Assembly (NCBI GenBank): GCA_963971225.1
Contig: OZ020267.1
Coordinates: forward strand, 35,926,989 to 35,990,988
DNA: 64,000 nt
Direction: 5' to 3'
Origin: Melieria omissa
Lineage: Eukaryota; Arthropoda; Insecta; Diptera; Ulidiidae
In this document: piece by piece, positions 25,150-38,500 of the stretch
How the letters are laid out: each line of letters opens with the position of its first letter
Position numbering within the stretch: the first letter of the stretch is position 1
Notes under the pieces: model-generated
What the model was told of the DNA's origin: nothing
Database searches by the model: none
Seen by the model: only the letters and a program-made list of their open reading frames with translations
Made by a program: the position numbers and the translations under genes

Positions 25150-26850
25150 TATATTGAATTAGAAATTGGAAGGAAATGGAATGGAATGAGGGGAGCCAAA
25201 AAAGTGAACTCTAGAGGGTCAAATTTCTTAAGCACACAGGCTAAATAGCCCTTTGTGCTTAAGAATCGAGAGGAAAAGGGTGAGAGAGGAGAGTGAGGTG
25301 GGGTTAAAGAAAGAAAGTAGTAGGGAACGGATAGGGACTGCAGGTCTTCCTGCAAGAACTTCTTGGATTTTTTAATAAAACTCAAGACCTTGTCCATCCT
25401 CATAACATCAGAACCCAAAATGCGAAATTTCGTTATAGCGATGGCGGAACATGCACAGAGAAAGTGCTCTGTGCTGTCTATCTCCTCCAGACAAGATGCC
25501 CAAGTTGGATCCTCGCTGATGCCCATTGTGGCCATATGTTGGCCCCCAAGGAATGTGTCCTGCGAATAGTCCCACGATTCGACGAAGATGTTTCCTTCCT
25601 AAATTCAGAAGGAATACACCTGCCTTCCTGCTCGGGCCTAACACAAAATACTTGGCAGCCCTGCAGCTTCCCAAGCTTCCCAAACTAGACCAACGCTCCC
25701 TACGTAAACTGTTTACGTAGGATTTCGTCTAGTCCAGAGTGCTTGCTAGACTCTTCTCTTCTTCTTCTTCTTGACTGGCTCAACAGCCCGATTGCGGGAC
25801 TAAGGCCTAGCTACCCGCAACCATTCATCTTGTGCGTGTGAATTTTCTTTTAAAGGTTGGAAGGGACCTACAGTTTTATGCCGATTCCGAACGGCGAGTT
25901 GAGAGCTTTTTCATAGGCAATTTTAATCTCAGAGGTTTGCCATTTCCTGCTGAGAGGACAGCCGCCGAAAGAAAAATTTTTGTTTTTATTGTTTTTTCGG
26001 TGTTAGCAGCAACGGAGTCTTGAACCTGGGTTCGAGCGTCGCATTTGACTCGCGGCCCAACGCACTAGCCAGCTGAGCCACGGCGGCTGCACTAATACCG
26101 ATTGCTAGACTGGTACCGATTATTGGTTCTGGTCCCGGCAATTTCGTTACCTTGAACACCGCAGTGTTCAGGAACCCAGATAAGTTGTAGCATGTTATGT
26201 ATGCGCAACTGACCTAAGCTTAATCTTACATTCTTGGACAATCTTCAAAGTCACTCGCGCGTTCTCCAGGGATCTTAGTGCAGCCTGACTGTCACTACAG
26301 ACTCCTATCCTTCAGAATGGCAAAGATCTCCGACTAGAAGACGATCCTCCTAAAGAATAGTAACAGTTGAAACTGTCATAAAGGTGCCATCCAGCTTCGA
26401 GTACCTTTATCGGTCTTGGAACCATCAGTGAAGAAAATGTCTTTCAGGTCCTCTAGCATGTACTACGCATTATACCATTGTTTATGCGTCGGTAATATGG
26501 TTTCAAAATTTCTCCCAAAGGATACTACAGGAATCAAGATGTCCTTAGGGGCCAGCAGAAACGGATATTGCCCTGACAACTTATTAAAGATTTCTCCGCA
26601 ACCCGAGTTCCGTCGTGCCACTGCCCGTAGGAACACAGCCTACATGTTGCCTTCATTGCTTTCTGTTGAACTTTTAGATCTAGAGGAAGCAAGTCAAGCA
26701 TAGCCATTCAGGGCATCACCAAAAACAGTGCTCAACACACCCGTTATACCTATACATATGTTTCTTTGTAGTCTGTACGGAGCCAGAGCTGTGGATTTCG
26801 CTATAGTTCGTCTCCAGCGGACCACTCCTGAGTAGGTGATTACGGACGTG
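25150..26850 (-). pseudogene. R1/Jockey-type LINE relic: RNase H and C-terminal region, interrupted by a SINE
   Basis: Minus-strand translation in several frames gives a thumb-like segment (26,850-26,500), an RNase H start (IFFTDGSK near 26,410-26,440), the RNase H WVPEHCGVQGNEIAG motif at about 26,135-26,200, and a C-terminal segment with STEHFLCACSAIAITKFR at about 25,400-25,470. Stops and frameshifts are frequent. The SINE at 25,753-26,101 splits it just after the RNase H motif. Confidence 0.8.
25753..26101 (-). mobile_element. tRNA-derived SINE, copy 2
   Basis: Same family as the SINE at 20,316, with A box complement CCAGCTGAGCCA at 26069-26080, a B-box region at about 26,028-26,038, and a (GAA)n tail at the low-coordinate end. 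It is flanked by TTGCTAGACT at 25743-25752 and 26102-26111. It lies inside the minus-strand LINE relic. Confidence 0.85.
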
Positions 26851-29800
26851 ATAAGCGCAATATATATTCAAAGAACTACAGTAGGTTTCAGGTCCCAGAT
26901 CTTACCAAAAGCTCGACGGCACTGTTGGAAAACTTTAAGCAGTCGGTCTACTTTTGTTGAGACATGTGATTTCTACGTTAATCTCAACTGAACTGAAGTT
27001 TTTTAATGAAGTCTGTAGCGAACTGCTTTTTTAATTGACCATAACAATCCGTTATTGTGTTTCGGTCTGTCGTTCTCTCCAAGCCTGATGACAGGGCGTC
27101 CTCAACTTGGTCCTTCCATTGGAGGCACGGTTTCCCTCCTCGCTGTCTACCTCCAAACTACTGCGTCAAACACATTTTTCGTTGGAGCGTCGTAGTCCAT
27201 TGCCAAGCCAGCGTAGTCGAGGATGTTGATTCGCTGTGCTATTTTTATGTTTTTAATCCTAGAAGGATAACACCACATACATTTCTTAAAATTTCCCCCT
27301 ATTCTCCGATTTGATTGCTTTCTCTTTTCGTATGATCTCAGTTGTGCGAATTATTTGCAAAAAAATGTCCAAGTAAAATTTTATTATGAAAAATCGGAGT
27401 TGAATACGACTTTGTCGATTCTACGAAGATTACCAAAAACTTATGTAAAATATCATAACCTTTCTAGGGTTAAACAGCTCATAGAGCTCGATGTTGTTTT
27501 ATATTCGATAGTCGTTGCCAGCACAAACAGGACCAACGATTTTGTGAAGTACCGTCGAACAAATCAAGAATCGCTTTGTTCTTACGGGACAGTGTCTTTG
27601 TTTCTGCGCTATAAATAAACTCAGTGTGAGCATCCTATAGAGTGTAAGTTTTGGAGGTATCTGCTACTCAATTGTGTACCGAGATCTATCTGATTCAAAT
27701 TCTGCTTAAAATTCCTTCTAACAAAACTTGAAAAATTCAACAATATTTATTTAGAATCGTCCATAGTTCAATGGAGTTTTTTAGACTTACGAAAACAAAT
27801 TGCACTCTTAGAAGAATTTCAGAACAATCCGAACAGAGCACAAATGTTACGAGCAGCATAAACTCTACGAACACGTCTTCAGTTACTCGTTCAAAAACGG
27901 AAATTCTAACTTTTGCCATGAATCCTACAGATTAAATTGCCGAAAATCTTTAGTGATATCAGCACACAATGTCTACACGACGATATCTACGACGCTATAG
28001 GAGGTATTTCTAATTTCAAATTATGTGGAACCTCTTATGACGGTCAAGGTATGAAATCCTTTTTGGTCTAAGAAAAGTATAAACCCTCTCTATTAATTTT
28101 GACACGTTAGTCTTTCTTTAGGTCTAACACAGATTTGATTTATTCAAGAAGCCCGGACGTAAGATATCCTTCCTTGTATTAATAAGAAGTACTTATTATG
28201 TTTGTTTCAAAATGTTATGAAAGACTTTGGACATGAATGGTACAAAGAAATTTATAAAAAGTCATTGTCTAATCAACAACAAATTTTGTTGTGTGTTGGC
28301 AATTCGAAATTATAGGCAAAGCCTATTTGAACCCTGTAGAATTAAACCCTACAGTAGTTTATATCCAAACCTATAGTGTAATGAAATGTCAGGCATGAAA
28401 AAGACTTTTCAAAATGTATCGCTTAAGTGTATAGTTTAATCTTACAAGTAACTTGCTCAAATTCTCAAAATCTCCATTAAATTTGTTTTGCTTTTTTTGA
28501 AACCACAATTACATTGCTTCACGATTGCTTACTGAATGTTTAAAATACTTTGAGCTCATCATCAATTTTGCCACAATTTACTAATCAACGATCAACGAAA
28601 AGCGATTCCAATCAGCTTCTCTCGCTTCATTGCTCTGCACCAGTGCCGGTGGCAATTTCTTTCCAGCGACAAACATTGTTTAGATTTTTATTTAGTGATA
28701 TCAAATTACGCAATCAAGCCACCCTCAAAGATCTGCGCAGCATAAAGTGGCGTTATAATCGGCTATTCAACTGCCAGCCGCACTTCGTTTATGCTGTTGT
28801 TGTTGTCAATTTTGCTGTTGTTTTCGTTGAGCCAGCTGAAAGGAGTTCGTTTATTTCTGAACAGGTCACGTGCCGAGGACACACGTAGACAACACATTGA
28901 CATATCCGGCCGAGCGTAGCATGGACCACACGCAGTGCCAGCGACTCGAGCAAAGCCGGTCGAAAGTGTCGAGCGTTCAAATTAGCGCATCACGTGCCAC
29001 AAGAAGTTACGAGGACAATGTATCGATTTCACTTTATATGCAAATTCCTAACTACTGTTGAACGACGGCCAGTTGCCGAAAGAAAAGCAAACTCGAATAG
29101 CTGCAGGGAATTTTTTCTAAAATGAAGAGCAACAATCAAGAGACTAGTTTTTTTTTAAGACAAAAGTAACAATGTGAACATTTCGTATTAAAATTTTTTG
29201 AATTTGTTTGGTCAAAAGAATGCAAACAAAGATAGTAAAATAAACAACAACAATTAATAGTAGTAAATTCAAGTATCTATTTGGGTGAAAACTCGTTAAA
29301 CTCACATCTGAATGTTCATTATCGAATCGTAAAAATTCCATTTGTGCGCTTAAATTTGTCGGCGCACCACTGTACTCGCCACTCACCTATCGTCGAACCA
29401 AGATAACCATTTTATTATTGCATTTTTATGCGCTAACAGCGCAGTAAAATGGAGTCAAGGAATAATGAAAAAACAATACAAATTTGTGACAAAAACAAAA
29501 GAAAACAGAGCATAAAATGTACGTAACCGAAAAAGCATTCACTTGTCCAGTGGTTGTGCTACACTTTGTTGTGCGCTACACTTTGAAGTTGGGCTGCTTA
29601 CGGCTTTAAAAAAAGGAGCAAATTTTACTTTTTTAATTGCTTTGCAGTTTCGCAGTAACTTTCCTTTCATTTATAAAAACTTTCCCTATGTAAAGTTTCA
29701 TAATAGTCGATTATTTGATTGTAGTTTTTAAACCGTTTTCATTAGTTTTCTGGTATCGTTCTTAGTTAGAAGAGTTATACAGAAAATTCTTTATCAGACC

Positions 29801-29895
29801 GATTATTAGGTCACTTTAAATTAACTATTTATATAGCTGAAGTGGGCAATGCTGTATACTGCTGAATTGGGTTATTGGATCAAGTATGTACCTAC
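26851..29895. other. no gene recognised
   Basis: AT-rich, mostly featureless DNA with a slightly GC-richer block at about 28,550-29,060. A minus-strand frame at 29,144-29,386 with a hydrophobic stretch begins at GTG, not ATG, and is not supported as a gene. No transposon ends were resolved. Confidence 0.4.
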
Positions 29896-31790
29896 TTATA
29901 TATTTTTAAATAAAACAATTAGTTAAAAATTTTTTAAAACTCAAATATAACAATTAGTCAAAAATCAATTAAAATTAAAATAAAACAATTTGTTTAAAAT
30001 TAGTTAAAAATCAAATGAAACAATTGTTCAAACATTAGTTAAAAATTAAATAAAACAATTAGTCAAAAATTAATTAAAAATAAAACAGTAAGCAAAAATT
30101 AGTTAAAAATCAAATAAAACAATGGTTTAAATCTTAGTTAAAAATTAAATAAAGCAATTAGTTTAAAATAAAATAAAAAAATTAGTCAAAAATTAATTAA
30201 AAATAAAACAAAACAATTAGTCAAAAATTAATTAAAAATAAAATAAAACAATTTGTCAAAAATTAGTTAAAAATCAAATAATACAATTGTTCAAACATTA
30301 GTTCAAAATTAAATAAAATTAGTCAAAAATTAGTTTAAAATAAAATAATTAGTAAAAAATTTGTTAAAAACCAAATAAAACAATTCTTCAAATAATAGTT
30401 AAGAATTAAATAAAACATTTAGTCAAAAATTAATTAAAAATCAAATAAAACAATTAGAAAAAAATTAGTTAAAAATTAAATAAAACAATTTGTCAAAAAT
30501 TAATTATAAATAAAACAAAAAAAAATTAGTCAAAAATTAGTTAAAAATCTAATAAAACAATTATTCAAATAAGTTATAAATAGAATGAAACAATTAAAAA
30601 AAAATTAATTAAAATGAAATAAAACAGTTAGTAAAAAATTAGTTAAAAATCAAATGAAACAATTGTTCAAATATTAGTTAAAAATTAAGTAAAACAATTA
30701 GTCAACATTCATTCAAAATAAAATAAAACAATTTGTCAAAAATTAATTAAAAATCAAATAAAACAATTGTTCATACATTAGTTCAAAATTAAATAAAATT
30801 AGTCAAGAATTAGTTTAAAATTAAATAATTAGTAAAAATCAGTTAAAAATCAAATAAAACAATTGTTCAAACATTAATTCAAAATTAATTAAAACAATGC
30901 GTAAAAAATTAATTAAAAATGAACTCAAATAATTAGCAAAAATTAGTTAAAAATCAAATTAATAATTAAAAGTTAAATAAATCAATTAATTAAAATTAAA
31001 TCAATTGAAAATCAAATACAGTTATTCAAACTAATGTCTGACTAATTGTAAAAATCAAATAAACCAATTAGTCAAAAATTAATTAAAAATCAAATAAAAC
31101 TTTTTGAAAATAAAACAATTAGGTAAAGATTAGTTGAAAATCAAATAATCAATCAAACTAATGTTTGACAAATTGTAAAAATCAAATAAAACAATTAGTC
31201 AAAAATTAATTAAAAATTAAATAAAACTAAGGTTTGAATAGTTGTAAAAATCAAATAAAACCATTAGTCAAAAATTAATTCAAATTCAAATAAAACTTTT
31301 TTAAAATAAAACAATTAGTCAAAAATTAGTTGAAAATCAAATAATCAATCAAACTAAGGTTTGAATAGTTGTAAAAATCAAATGAAACAATTAGTCACAA
31401 ATTAGTTGAAAATCAAATAAAACAATTATTCAAACATTAGATTAAATAATTTTAAAAATAAAAAACCATTTGTCAAAAATTAAATAAAAATCAAATACAA
31501 CTTTTTGAAAATAAAACAATTAGTCAAACATAAGTTGAAAATCAAATAAAACAGTTAGTCAAAAATCTAGTAAAACAATTGTTCAAACATTAGTTAAACA
31601 TCAAATAAAACAATTAGTCACAAAACAATTAAAAATAAAATAAAACAGTTAGTAAAAAATTAGTAAAAAAAAAAATAAAACAATATTTATTTGCATTAGT
31701 CAAAAATTAAGTAAAACAATTAGTCAAAAATTAGTTAAATATCAAAGAAAACAACTAGTCAAAATTAATTAAAAATAAAAAAAAACTTTT
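29895..31790. repeat. AT-rich minisatellite, unit about 35 bp
   Basis: About 1.9 kb of tandem, diverged copies of a unit close to CAATTAGTCAAAAATTAGTT followed by AAAAATCAAATAAAA. Unit lengths vary by indels and some units are partly deleted. A roughly 200-bp patch of the same repeat sits inside a transposon at about 34,320-34,520. It is not CRISPR: the units are contiguous, diverged and have no spacers. Confidence 0.9.
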
Positions 31791-32003
31791 GAGGCATATT
31801 TATTTTTTGTTTTTACTTCATTGATTTTTAAAAAACCCTGGTTTCAAGTTTCAATGACAAGAATGTAATTAGCCAATTTAGGGCCGCGCACAAATCAGTC
31901 AGTCTGGTTGAACTAAAGAAGTCCTACCTTTTAAAGGTAAATGTGTGCCAACAACCATAAATGAATTCATATAAAAATTATATTTACAATACATATACAC
32001 ACA

Positions 32004-32052
<49 letters not shown>

Positions 32053-33877
32053 CCATTTGTCCGCGTATTTTTTTTGTGGTATTTGTCGCTGTTGAATCGG
32101 TGTGGATTTTGTGTAATGTTGTGCCAGGGATTTGGAGTCGTGCGACTGCCCAATGTTTTTATTGTAGTAAAATGTTGTATGTTGTGGTTGTTATTGTTGG
32201 TGTTGTTGTTGTTGTGGCTGCAAAGTGGCCACCACATAAAGGCTTAAAAACATGAGCAGAGCACAACGGCGCACTGGTTATCAGTTCGTTATCGGGGAAA
32301 ACTAATTACTGTGCTGTGCGGTCCTGGGGTCCCCGGGCGCTCGTATGTATATGTATGTATGTGTGCCGGACGGTTTTTCATTTACGCCAATCCGCGCGCA
32401 TGTTTGTGTGCGTGTGTTGGCGGCAATTTTCATTTGTTTTTAATTGCAGAGAAAAGCGCCAGCGCGCCTATCTGTGCGACAGATAGCAAGTTATGTTCCT
32501 CCCGGTGAAAGGGTTAATTTTTTAATAACTTTTTTATATGGCTGGCAAGTGGTCGTTTTAATGAGGTGTCTGCGCCACCAGATTCCCGGCACATTCACTT
32601 TTACGGCGATATAAAAATTTCGTTTCGATAAAAATGCCACAAAGTGCCGCGACCAGCAACAATGAAATGAAATTATTACATTCTGCACTTTTCCGCTATA
32701 AAGTTTTGTGTGAAGGCGCAAATTGTGCTTGTGACTGTGTTTTACATACAAAATTCTTACAATTGTTGCAATTACAAATTACAAATAAATGAATGAAACA
32801 ATAAATTTGTAATTGGATATGCGTGAGTTTTTTTTGGTCATCAACTTTTTTACCAATCGGTCATTTTTACCCCTCTTTCGCACAGCGCAACAATTCTCAG
32901 AGCGGCGCCCATCAGTCAGTCGACCAGTCAATCACTGTCACTGTGCCATATTGCAGCAATCACATTAACGCGCTCATTCAATTTGTGGCGCAAAAAGTCG
33001 CCGTAAAAAATCCCAAATCAACTGCAACCAGCAGCCAGCAGCCAGCAGCCCGAAACTGCCAGCTAGCAGGTTGTGCTGCTCAACAGCTACAATGAAATAA
33101 CAGCAACAGCGGCAGTAACCGCTATCGCATCTCACAGCGATTAGCGGCGAGCAGCATCGTAAATTTGTGCTGCATTCACTGCCACTCGCCAACCCTCACC
33201 TGATCGCTCGTCGGTCGCGGCACCCCGCACACGCGCGCACGCAGGACGTCTGCCACCTAAGCGGATATTCATTACAACAACCGCAACGCCAGCGCGCGCA
33301 GAAATCAAAATTTCCAAAAATCACCCTTCTTGTAGCATTTTCCATGCGCCACGTTGACGGCTGCCCAGCGCCGTCCATCGACTGCTGCACGCGTCGCCGC
33401 TTATTTTAAGTTTTTCGCACCCTCTGTCTGCAGGTCTCGGCGAGCTTACATTTTACATATGTCATTGATATCCCCGTGGGAGTGTGGCCGCTCCAATTGA
33501 CAGTGCATTGTGCTCGGCAAACGCTGCGAATAGTTTTGGTGAATGTGTCAAATCTGCGCAGCGCCCTGTGCCGAACAATGCTGCAAGGACGAGTACAGTG
33601 GAACAGCGTTGGATGACACTTGGGTAAATTATTATTGTAATTTTTTTTCATTTACATAGTAAGAATTTTTGCTATTAATTCATTATAAATTTCAAATAAA
33701 ATAATACTTAAAAAAAATAAAAAAAAAATAACTCAAATGTGGGCTGCAAATATGGTTTCAAATGGACTCAAATGGACTCAAAAGTTGTATACGGAACTCC
33801 ACCAAAATGAAATCCTGCTTGCGCAACTGACTCGAACAGTACATGAACTTACTGATCGTCTTGTACAGCACTGATGA
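31791..33877. other. no gene recognised; microsatellite and GC-rich island
   Basis: A (CA)n run occupies about 31,996-32,050. Around 32,870-33,620 the DNA is GC-rich and unique-looking, with CAGTCAGTC-type and CAGCAGCCAGCAG-type short repeats. Candidate frames lack support. It may be regulatory or a noncoding exon. Confidence 0.45.
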
Positions 33878-34822
33878 CACTGTGCAACAAAAATCAAAAA
33901 ATTTCAAAACACACGAAAAAAATCACGAAAAAATTAGCCATATCCTCTAGAGAGAAGTATTAAGTTTTTTATATCCTAAACTAAAAAAGTTAGAAGGACG
34001 AAATTCAAGGATGTGGTAGTGTACATATTAGGCTTTAAGATATATTTTTTTAATAAAAACGATTGGGAATTTCCAAGAATATTCAAGGATAAAGTTTTAA
34101 AAGGACATTTTCAATACCTCTTCGTCCTTTTGCACCAAAACAAAAATTTTTCTAAGATTCTAATAATTTTTCTCTTTTATTTGATACCCATATTGTTATT
34201 CTACAAAGCGCTCAATTTTTAAAATAATAATATATATTAATAATAATAATTTTTTTAAACAAAAATGTCCTTGAAATTTCAAAGTAATTTAAAAAAAATC
34301 CTGATGTCGGATAGAAAAACTATTATTCAAATATAAGTTAAAAATCAAATAAAACAGTTAGTCAAATACTAGTTGAAATTCGAATTAAACAATTATTCAA
34401 ACATAAATTAAAAAATAAAACAAATATAACAATTAATCAAAAATTAATAAAAATAAAACAACACAATTTGTCAAAAATTAGTTAAAAATCAAATAAAACA
34501 ATTGTTCAAACATTAAAAAAAAGGACATTTTCAATACCTCTTCGTCCTTTTGCACCAAAACATAAATTTTTCTAAGATTCTAAGGATTTTTCTCTTTTAT
34601 TTGATACCCATATTGTTATTCTACAATGCGCTCAATTTTTAAAATAATAATATATAATAATAATAATTTTTTTAAACAAAAATGTCCTTGAAATATCAAA
34701 GTCATTTAAAAAAAAATCCTGACGTTGGAGAGAAAAACTAAAAACGCAGTTTTACTACATTTGGCCCCTAGTTTTGCGAGTATATCGAATTTTTTGTGTG
34801 TAAAATTTTTTGTCGCACGGTG
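33878..34822. mobile_element. CACC-type long-inverted-repeat element with internal duplication and minisatellite patch
   Basis: The ends CACTGTGCAACA (33878) and TGTCGCACGGTG (to 34822) belong to the same family as 16,029. The right flank is TTA; the left flank, TGA, has diverged. A block of about 210 bp starting GACATTTTCAATACCTC (34,109 and 34,524) is directly duplicated, and the duplicates are separated by about 200 bp of the 35-bp minisatellite repeat. No coding capacity. Confidence 0.7.
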
Positions 34823-34947
34823 TTATACCAAAGTTCAGCTTCTAAAGTGTGCTTCTACAAGAAGAGATTTGGCAGAAGAAGAGGACAACCTGTTCAAAAA
34901 ATCGTTCAATCCATGATGAGCTGCATGTTGATTCAGCAAATACTTAA

Positions 34948-35513
34948 GGCAGGTTCTCACCTTGTGGAAAAAAAAACCAATTTTGTTTTTGTCTTATCGT
35001 GTAGATATATGTTCCAAAAATGTGCTCCAGAAATTTCAGATCAAAATCTGAAAAATTACAAAAGTTACAGGCCGTTACATAGAGCAGTGTAGAGCACCGG
35101 TCAAGCGCGCTTTAAACTTTAAACGCGTTTTTCTCAGAACCACATTTTCAGACCTTAACCTCATAACTTTTTTAATTTCGATTTTTTTTTCATGATCGTA
35201 GTTCATTCAATAGATAATACGGTACACATTAAGAATGTGTTCGATTTTTGTGTTTCCGGTCACGGGTTTTGACGGAATCACTTCCGGTAGCGGGACACCT
35301 CCTCGCCGACATGCCGCCACTGATGGACGCCCCCTCCCCCCCTTTTTTTGATTCATTCAATTTGAAAAATTTTATTCTCTAAATAAATGTGTGTTCAAAC
35401 ATAAATAAATGTGTATCCAGAAACAATTTTCAGCGTTGTATCTTTAACCGTTTTCTCAAAAAAAATTCCTAAAAAAAATGCACTTTTTCGGATCCACAAG
35501 GTGAGAACCTGCC
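34948..35513. mobile_element. TTAA-flanked MITE, possibly Kolobok-like
   Basis: The ends GGCAGGTTCTCACCTTGTGG and the exact reverse complement are flanked by TTAA at 34944-34947 and 35514-35517. TTAA duplication with a GG start, not CCC, favours Kolobok over piggyBac, though this is an inference. The element is 566 bp and noncoding. Confidence 0.75.
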
Positions 35514-35517
35514 TTAA

Positions 35518-38500
35518 CATGAAAAAATATTTTGATAGACAACTTGGACTAAGTCCATAAAATTGCACAACTTCATAATACAACATCAATGAGAGTTTCC
35601 AGCTGGCATCAAAATAAAAGCCTGGAGATATTGACCTTACAAAAGATTAGGTTATGTTCAACTAACTAGGCCATTGGCATATAGATCTATTCGGTCTTTG
35701 CTGATACTAGGACGAAGTCTGCGGTAGACACATCATTATTTTTTGCCAATAAATTATATTCGTACGAGCACTGTTGAAGAAATTTAGTAATGAACCGACA
35801 ATACCTTTTTATTCTCGTAAAATCTGTCCTGCCTAGTCAACTATTCGACATTCATTGGCCAAATTCGCGTCAACCCATTCAATAAATCAGCCAACACCAG
35901 TACGTCACCAAAACTCTGGATCTGCTAAAAAAAATTTAAAAGTGAATGGAAAACCAAAGACAGATAATTTCTCGTCGTTTCTAGAATTGGTAGATCGGTG
36001 ACTTCAGGCAGTCATTGAAAATTGACTTTCCGAATTGGGATCACCAAGCAAAGAAACGATAGACATTTGAGCAACGTTTTATATCACACTTGATGCCATA
36101 AGTTTGAGTGGATTTCTGACATACAACTATTGTAATTGACATTTAATTGAATTCAATTTACATACTAATTGGAATATCTAAAAGAAAGAGCCCCTGGATA
36201 ACAGTGACGGATTATTTCAAAGACTTCATGAACTACTTTGACGACTTATCACATTACTACTTATCTCGACAGACGTCTTTGACTAAGAAGCAGACCTTGG
36301 AGACTCTCTTCTAATCAAATTTTTTTTTTTTTTTAACAGGAACAAACGCACAGGGGATGATCCCTATTAATGCGTAGCATTGCGTTGGTTCAGAAAGGAT
36401 ATAAAGGTTAGGAGATAGGGTTATGAGTGAAGTGTTTATGGACTCTTGCCTTGAACCCATCTAGATCATAATTTATATTCTTTCGTCACAAAATCTAGTT
36501 TTTCATATCAATGATCTACTTACTTCTAAAAAGTAATACAAATTGTACATAAAACTATGAGACTCTGTACACTGAAAACCCTGGATCCTAGTAAAAACTT
36601 CTCTAGTTCCTGTATCATGAAAGGATATTAGGTGTGTTCAATATCAAAAAGTTTATACAAATTATTGCAATTTTTACCGACAAAGCGTTCACGAACTCAA
36701 ACAACTTGCAAGAGAGAGCAGAAACGAAGGCGTAAAAACGTCAGAGAGGAAAAAGTAGCTGCCAGTAGGTCTGTTTGGGAACTTTTCCAGTAAAAATTAT
36801 TCGGTAAAAAATATCAGAAGAGTAAGCCAGCTTACGCTCCTAAAAATGAAACAATCCAAAAAAGTAAAAAAACAGAAATTTGTAAGAATTTGCAAAGTTT
36901 TAACTCTTGGTTGCACCAATGGGACTTGGAATATTCACAATACACAGGAAAAAGTATGTAAACAGAAGGGTTAAAGAAAACAACAGCTGATCTAAAAGTT
37001 TCATTTAAGATTTGAAGCGGTAGGGAAACTTAATGTTAATCCGATATTTAATGCAAAACGCAAATGGTTTGTTGGGCTTCTCACATCCTTTGCTGGTTCC
37101 ATTTGCCTTTTTGCCTTTTCAGTCGATCATATGGCATCCAGTCATATGTTTTTCTTGTTCTTCTTCTTACTGGCTAAAAGTTACTGGACAAAATGTCTCC
37201 AGTAAAAACTTGCACGTTCTCACGAAATGAACTGTCACTTTACACTCTCAGTTTCTCTCTCGTTGCAAGAGATTTGGCGTACACAAACAGGATCCAGTAA
37301 AAATTTGTACAAATTCGTGCAAATTATCCGTACCCAAACAGAAAATTGGGAAAACTTTGTTGCTGGTAAAATTCTTTCTTGCAAGAATTTGCAGCTCATA
37401 AAAAAGTCATACCAGCTGTCAAACTCCCACGTTAACAAAACGAATTTAAGTATTGCGCTTTGAAATTTTTAGGCATTTTTCAATTCCAAATATGAGTGAA
37501 AAAAGGAACATTGGCGGAGTTGCAAATCTGGTTGCCATATCCAATATCGTTGAAATTAGTTACAACCTTTTTCATTTTAGCAAATCAAACTCAATTAAAA
37601 ACGACAAACTGCTGTAAAAATTCCCAACTCGGCTGTGAGAAACCACAAAAAATCTGTAAGTCCTTTCAATTTTGTCACGTCGCTGAAAGTTGGCCTCAGC
37701 TCTCCCTTAGGGCTAATGTGTCACTTATGTATTCTGTACTCAATCGAAAAGTCCCACTCTATGAAATCAAGGTAACTGCTTGTAAAATATTGCGTTTTTG
37801 TACCACTGTTCCTTCGCCAAAGGGTGCAGCGCTCGTAAATGCTGCCACGCATTGGGGGATGAATTCGCTCGGTGCTTGGCATTTTCACGTCATGCAAAAG
37901 CAATGAAAAATTATTAGAAAAATATTTGATGTACATTCATTCGTATTTGACACATCTCAAGCGATTCCCAGTGCAGTGGCTGCGTCGCACGAAAGCAAAG
38001 TCATTGACTTAATCCGGAATGGTGTAAATAATATGATTAACACCAACACGCCGGCAGCGCGCAATAAAATGCGAAAAGCCTCAACGCACGGCGCGCCGGC
38101 CGCAGCCGAAGCGTTTGAAGAGCACCGGCACACGCTGCTCGCACTAAATGGCGGCGCGACTTTTGTAATGGGATTTGCAGCGGCGCATGTGGAGCGCGCC
38201 TGAGCAGTGCAGCGCTGGGCGGAAACGTCACTTTGTTTACCGAATCATAAATCATCAAGAAACGGGGGGCGTTGCTTAAACAGTCGAAATGTTGCTGATC
38301 TTTGTGCGAAGACACAAACATATTTTTAGGCGCGTTGGCTGAAGCAACTTCGCTGGCAAAAAAACGCGTGCAGTTTTACAATAAAAAAAAATTCAATGAA
38401 AGAAAAACATTTTAAAAGTAATAAAAACTGCAATTTTCACAACTTTTGCTGCTTTTGTGGTTTCCCCCATTGAACTCGCTGCGACATTGTGAGCGTTTAA

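Noticed and set aside
26416..26703. 95-aa plus-strand frame
   Set aside because: It is the antisense of the minus-strand LINE RNase H region.
29144..29386. 80-aa minus-strand frame with a hydrophobic helix
   Set aside because: It begins with GTG, not ATG; no homology or splice context; AT-rich hydrophobic translation is common here.
29895..31790. CRISPR-like regular repeats
   Set aside because: Units are contiguous, diverged and without unique spacers, and the genome is eukaryotic. It is a minisatellite.
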